A stretch of DNA of 6,748 nt from Verrucomicrobiales bacterium. GTDB taxonomy: Bacteria; Verrucomicrobiota; Verrucomicrobiia; Verrucomicrobiales; DEV007. The stretch spans positions 17,707 through 24,454 of the forward strand of contig NZSO01000064.1 in assembly GCA_002696885.1 (NCBI GenBank), read 5' to 3'. Shown in pieces: positions 5,479 to 6,748 of the stretch; the first letter of the stretch is position 1, and every line of letters begins with the position of its first letter. The position numbers and the translations under genes are program-made. The notes below the pieces were generated by a model. The model saw only the letters and a list, made by a program, of their open reading frames with translations. It had not been told where the DNA came from and did not search any database.

Positions 5479-6503
5479 GCATGGGCGCTTTCGGTTCTAC
5501 TCTTGATTCTAGGCTCCGTGATGCTGGGTTTGAAGTGCATACTTATGTAGCTGGTGGAGCAACTCCGTACTATTGGTTAAGCCAATACCAAGTCATATCT
5601 TCAGATATTGGATTTTGGGAGAAGACACCAAAGTTAGAGAGGCGCCTTAAAAAAATTAGTGAAATTCCAAAAGTGGAAGAATTATTAGATGTTTGTGACC
5701 CTGATATTGTTGTTGTGCAAACGGGTACAAATCTCTACTCGAGTTTAAGATCTAAACGAAGAGAACAGTCCGAAAATATTCAGTTAGTGAGTGGGTTGTG
5801 TAGAGACATGGCAGAAGCGGTAACCAAAGGAGGAAGAAGATGTTATTGGATTGCTCCTCCTGAGTCGCATCCCGAAAGGTTTTCATTCGAGTTACAGGAA
5901 CAGATGAGTAAAATCATGGAATCAAGTACAAAGCCCTTTGCTCGGTTTTTTGATAGTCGAAAAGTAACAGAATTTATTGATCCATATCCTGAAACCGATG
6001 GGATTCACTATGGGGCGACGGAAGCCAAGGCCTGGGCTGAAAATGTCGCTAAGGATTTCCTTGATTATGCTGGTGTTGAAGCTGTTGGGAGAAGAGCGTT
6101 AGATCCGAATGAGCCATTTAATAATATATCTTATAAAATTAAAAAAGCTGAACCTGTCGATCCATCTGCCATAGTATGGAACGAAATAGATGTTCAGGTT
6201 AAGTTAAAAACAAAGACGGTGATGCCGAATGTGAAGTCTGTAACCTACAGGAGTTGTCTCGTACTCTATGAGTATGAAGTTACAAAAGTTAAATCAGGTT
6301 ATTATCCTTACGATACTCTCAGAATTGCGCATTTTGGAGTTTATAACAGAAAATACACCTCTAAGTCACGGTATCGGGTAGGTTATGAAAAAGCTTGGAA
6401 GTTGATGCCATTAAGTGCTTACCCTTCAATTAGTAGGATTCAGATGTTTGATGACCTTGAGGCTGACTTTGACAAGCCAATTTATTTTATCAAACAGAGT
6501 TAA
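5454..6503 (+). CDS. SGNH/GDSL-type hydrolase with a C-terminal beta-rich domain
   Basis: This is a serine esterase or acyl-transfer enzyme of the SGNH superfamily, probably acting outside the cytoplasm on acyl groups of a polysaccharide or cell-wall polymer. The substrate is inferred only. Counting from GTG 5454 (349 residues): block I is 'FLGDSMSMGAFG' (3-14, nucleophile S7); the block II glycine lies in 'VAGGATPYYW' (32-41); block III is 'QTGTNLY' (89-95, N93); block V is 'DGIHYG' (182-187, D182 and H185). The catalytic set is complete. Residues about 215-349 form a further domain rich in Tyr and beta strands ('SCLVLYEYEV', 'DTLRIAHFGVYNRK') that I do not recognise as a named family. The signal peptide lies upstream in another frame (5275-5433). 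The native product is probably the fusion of the two. The gene seems to be its own unit, separated from def by 74 nt. Confidence 0.75.
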   Translation: MLFLGDSMSMGAFGSTLDSRLRDAGFEVHTYVAGGATPYYWLSQYQVISSDIGFWEKTPKLERRLKKISEIPKVEELLDVCDPDIVVVQTGTNLYSSLRSKRREQSENIQLVSGLCRDMAEAVTKGGRRCYWIAPPESHPERFSFELQEQMSKIMESSTKPFARFFDSRKVTEFIDPYPETDGIHYGATEAKAWAENVAKDFLDYAGVEAVGRRALDPNEPFNNISYKIKKAEPVDPSAIVWNEIDVQVKLKTKTVMPNVKSVTYRSCLVLYEYEVTKVKSGYYPYDTLRIAHFGVYNRKYTSKSRYRVGYEKAWKLMPLSAYPSISRIQMFDDLEADFDKPIYFIKQS

Positions 6504-6536
6504 TGACGTATTAAAAAACACGTTATAAGCTCTTTT
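6496..6536 (+). terminator. Weak imperfect terminator after the SGNH gene
   Basis: GAGTTA (6497-6502) can pair with TAAGCTC (6526-6532) with a one-base bulge, and ACG (6506-6508) with CGT (6521-6523) across an internal mismatch. TTTT follows at 6533-6536. The hairpin starts within the last codons and is poor in G+C, so its strength is doubtful. Confidence 0.3.
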
Positions 6537-6605
6537 GTTAACTTTCTACTTAGTGTAATCAATCCTAGTTGTCTTTATTTTCGCCCACCTTACTTTATAA
6601 AGAAT
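6504..6605. other. Convergent intergenic region
   Basis: About 100 bases of AT-rich sequence separate the SGNH stop from the stop of the minus-strand partial gene. Apart from the weak hairpin at its left end and a short palindrome CTTTATAAAG (6593-6602), I see no gene, RNA or clear terminator here. Confidence 0.5.
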
Positions 6606-6748
6606 TTAACCAGATTTTTTGATTCTATAATATTGTTTTTTGAATATTGCTTTACGAGTATCCGTGAAAGTGGTTGTATCTTTTCTAGATGTCGCGATAA
6701 GTTCATACCTCCATAAGGCATCACTGCTATTCTGACCTGCGTTTAGTC
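6606..6748 (-). CDS. 3' end of a convergent gene, function unknown (possible secreted beta-sandwich protein)
   Basis: The minus strand is open from the right edge (codons in phase from 6746) to a TAA at 6608-6606, giving 46 residues. They begin 'LNAGQNSSDALWRYELIATS' and end 'FKKQYYRIKKSG'. The pattern 'TTTFTDT ... YYRI' resembles the last strands of fibronectin-III-like domains, which often close secreted Verrucomicrobiota proteins, but this is only a resemblance. The start is outside the window. Support comes from the uninterrupted frame in AT-rich DNA and the protein-like composition; the family remains unknown. Confidence 0.5.
   Translation of the reverse strand, partial: LNAGQNSSDALWRYELIATSRKDTTTFTDTRKAIFKKQYYRIKKSG

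Noticed and set aside
1..6748. tRNA, rRNA, CRISPR array, insertion sequence or attachment site
   Set aside because: I saw no tandem repeats with spacers, no transposase, no terminal inverted repeats and no tRNA-like cloverleaf.

Overview
The window is AT-rich (about 60% A+T by eye), densely coding and bacterial. Nearly all of it reads on the + strand. The gene content suggests a Gram-negative, diderm bacterium, most likely a marine Verrucomicrobiota of the Opitutia/Puniceicoccales type. This rests on a complete TonB/ExbB/ExbD energy-transducing set, on a secreted-protein domain of the 'NDDF ... SVWWxWTAP' kind that is common in Verrucomicrobiota and Planctomycetota, on a Rex redox regulator, and on weak or absent Shine-Dalgarno sequences before most genes. 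The taxonomic guess is inference; no rRNA or other marker is present.

Layout. Bases 1-1164 hold a tetratricopeptide-repeat (TPR) protein that probably begins upstream of the window. It is closed by a strong intrinsic terminator (1198-1235). Bases 1287-1910 encode Rex, the NADH/NAD+-sensing repressor, apparently from a TTG start. The gap at 1911-1999 holds an exact TATAAT -10 box followed at once by a Fur-box-like sequence (1930-1948, 14/19 matches to the classical consensus). Next comes a tight four-gene cluster: a TonB-like transducer (2000-3484), ExbB/TolQ (3493-4209), ExbD/TolR (4212-4637) and peptide deformylase (4643-5200), with gaps of 8, 2 and 5 nt. A separate candidate promoter (5191-5219) leads to an exported SGNH/GDSL hydrolase (about 5278-6503). 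Its signal peptide and its catalytic domain lie in different frames, joined at a run of seven A. The last 140 bases hold the 3' end of a convergent minus-strand gene that runs off the right edge.

How the parts may work together. The inner-membrane ExbB-ExbD motor uses the proton gradient to drive the TonB-like protein, which energises outer-membrane receptors, typically for iron chelates, cobamides or glycans. A Fur-like operator over the predicted transcription start would make this set iron-responsive. Peptide deformylase, itself classically an Fe(II) enzyme, seems to ride on the same transcript. The most unusual points are the extra beta-sandwich domain inserted in the TonB-like protein between its membrane anchor and its linker, the candidate Fur operator, and the frame change at a correctly phased A AAA AAA heptamer in the SGNH hydrolase gene, followed by a good internal Shine-Dalgarno.
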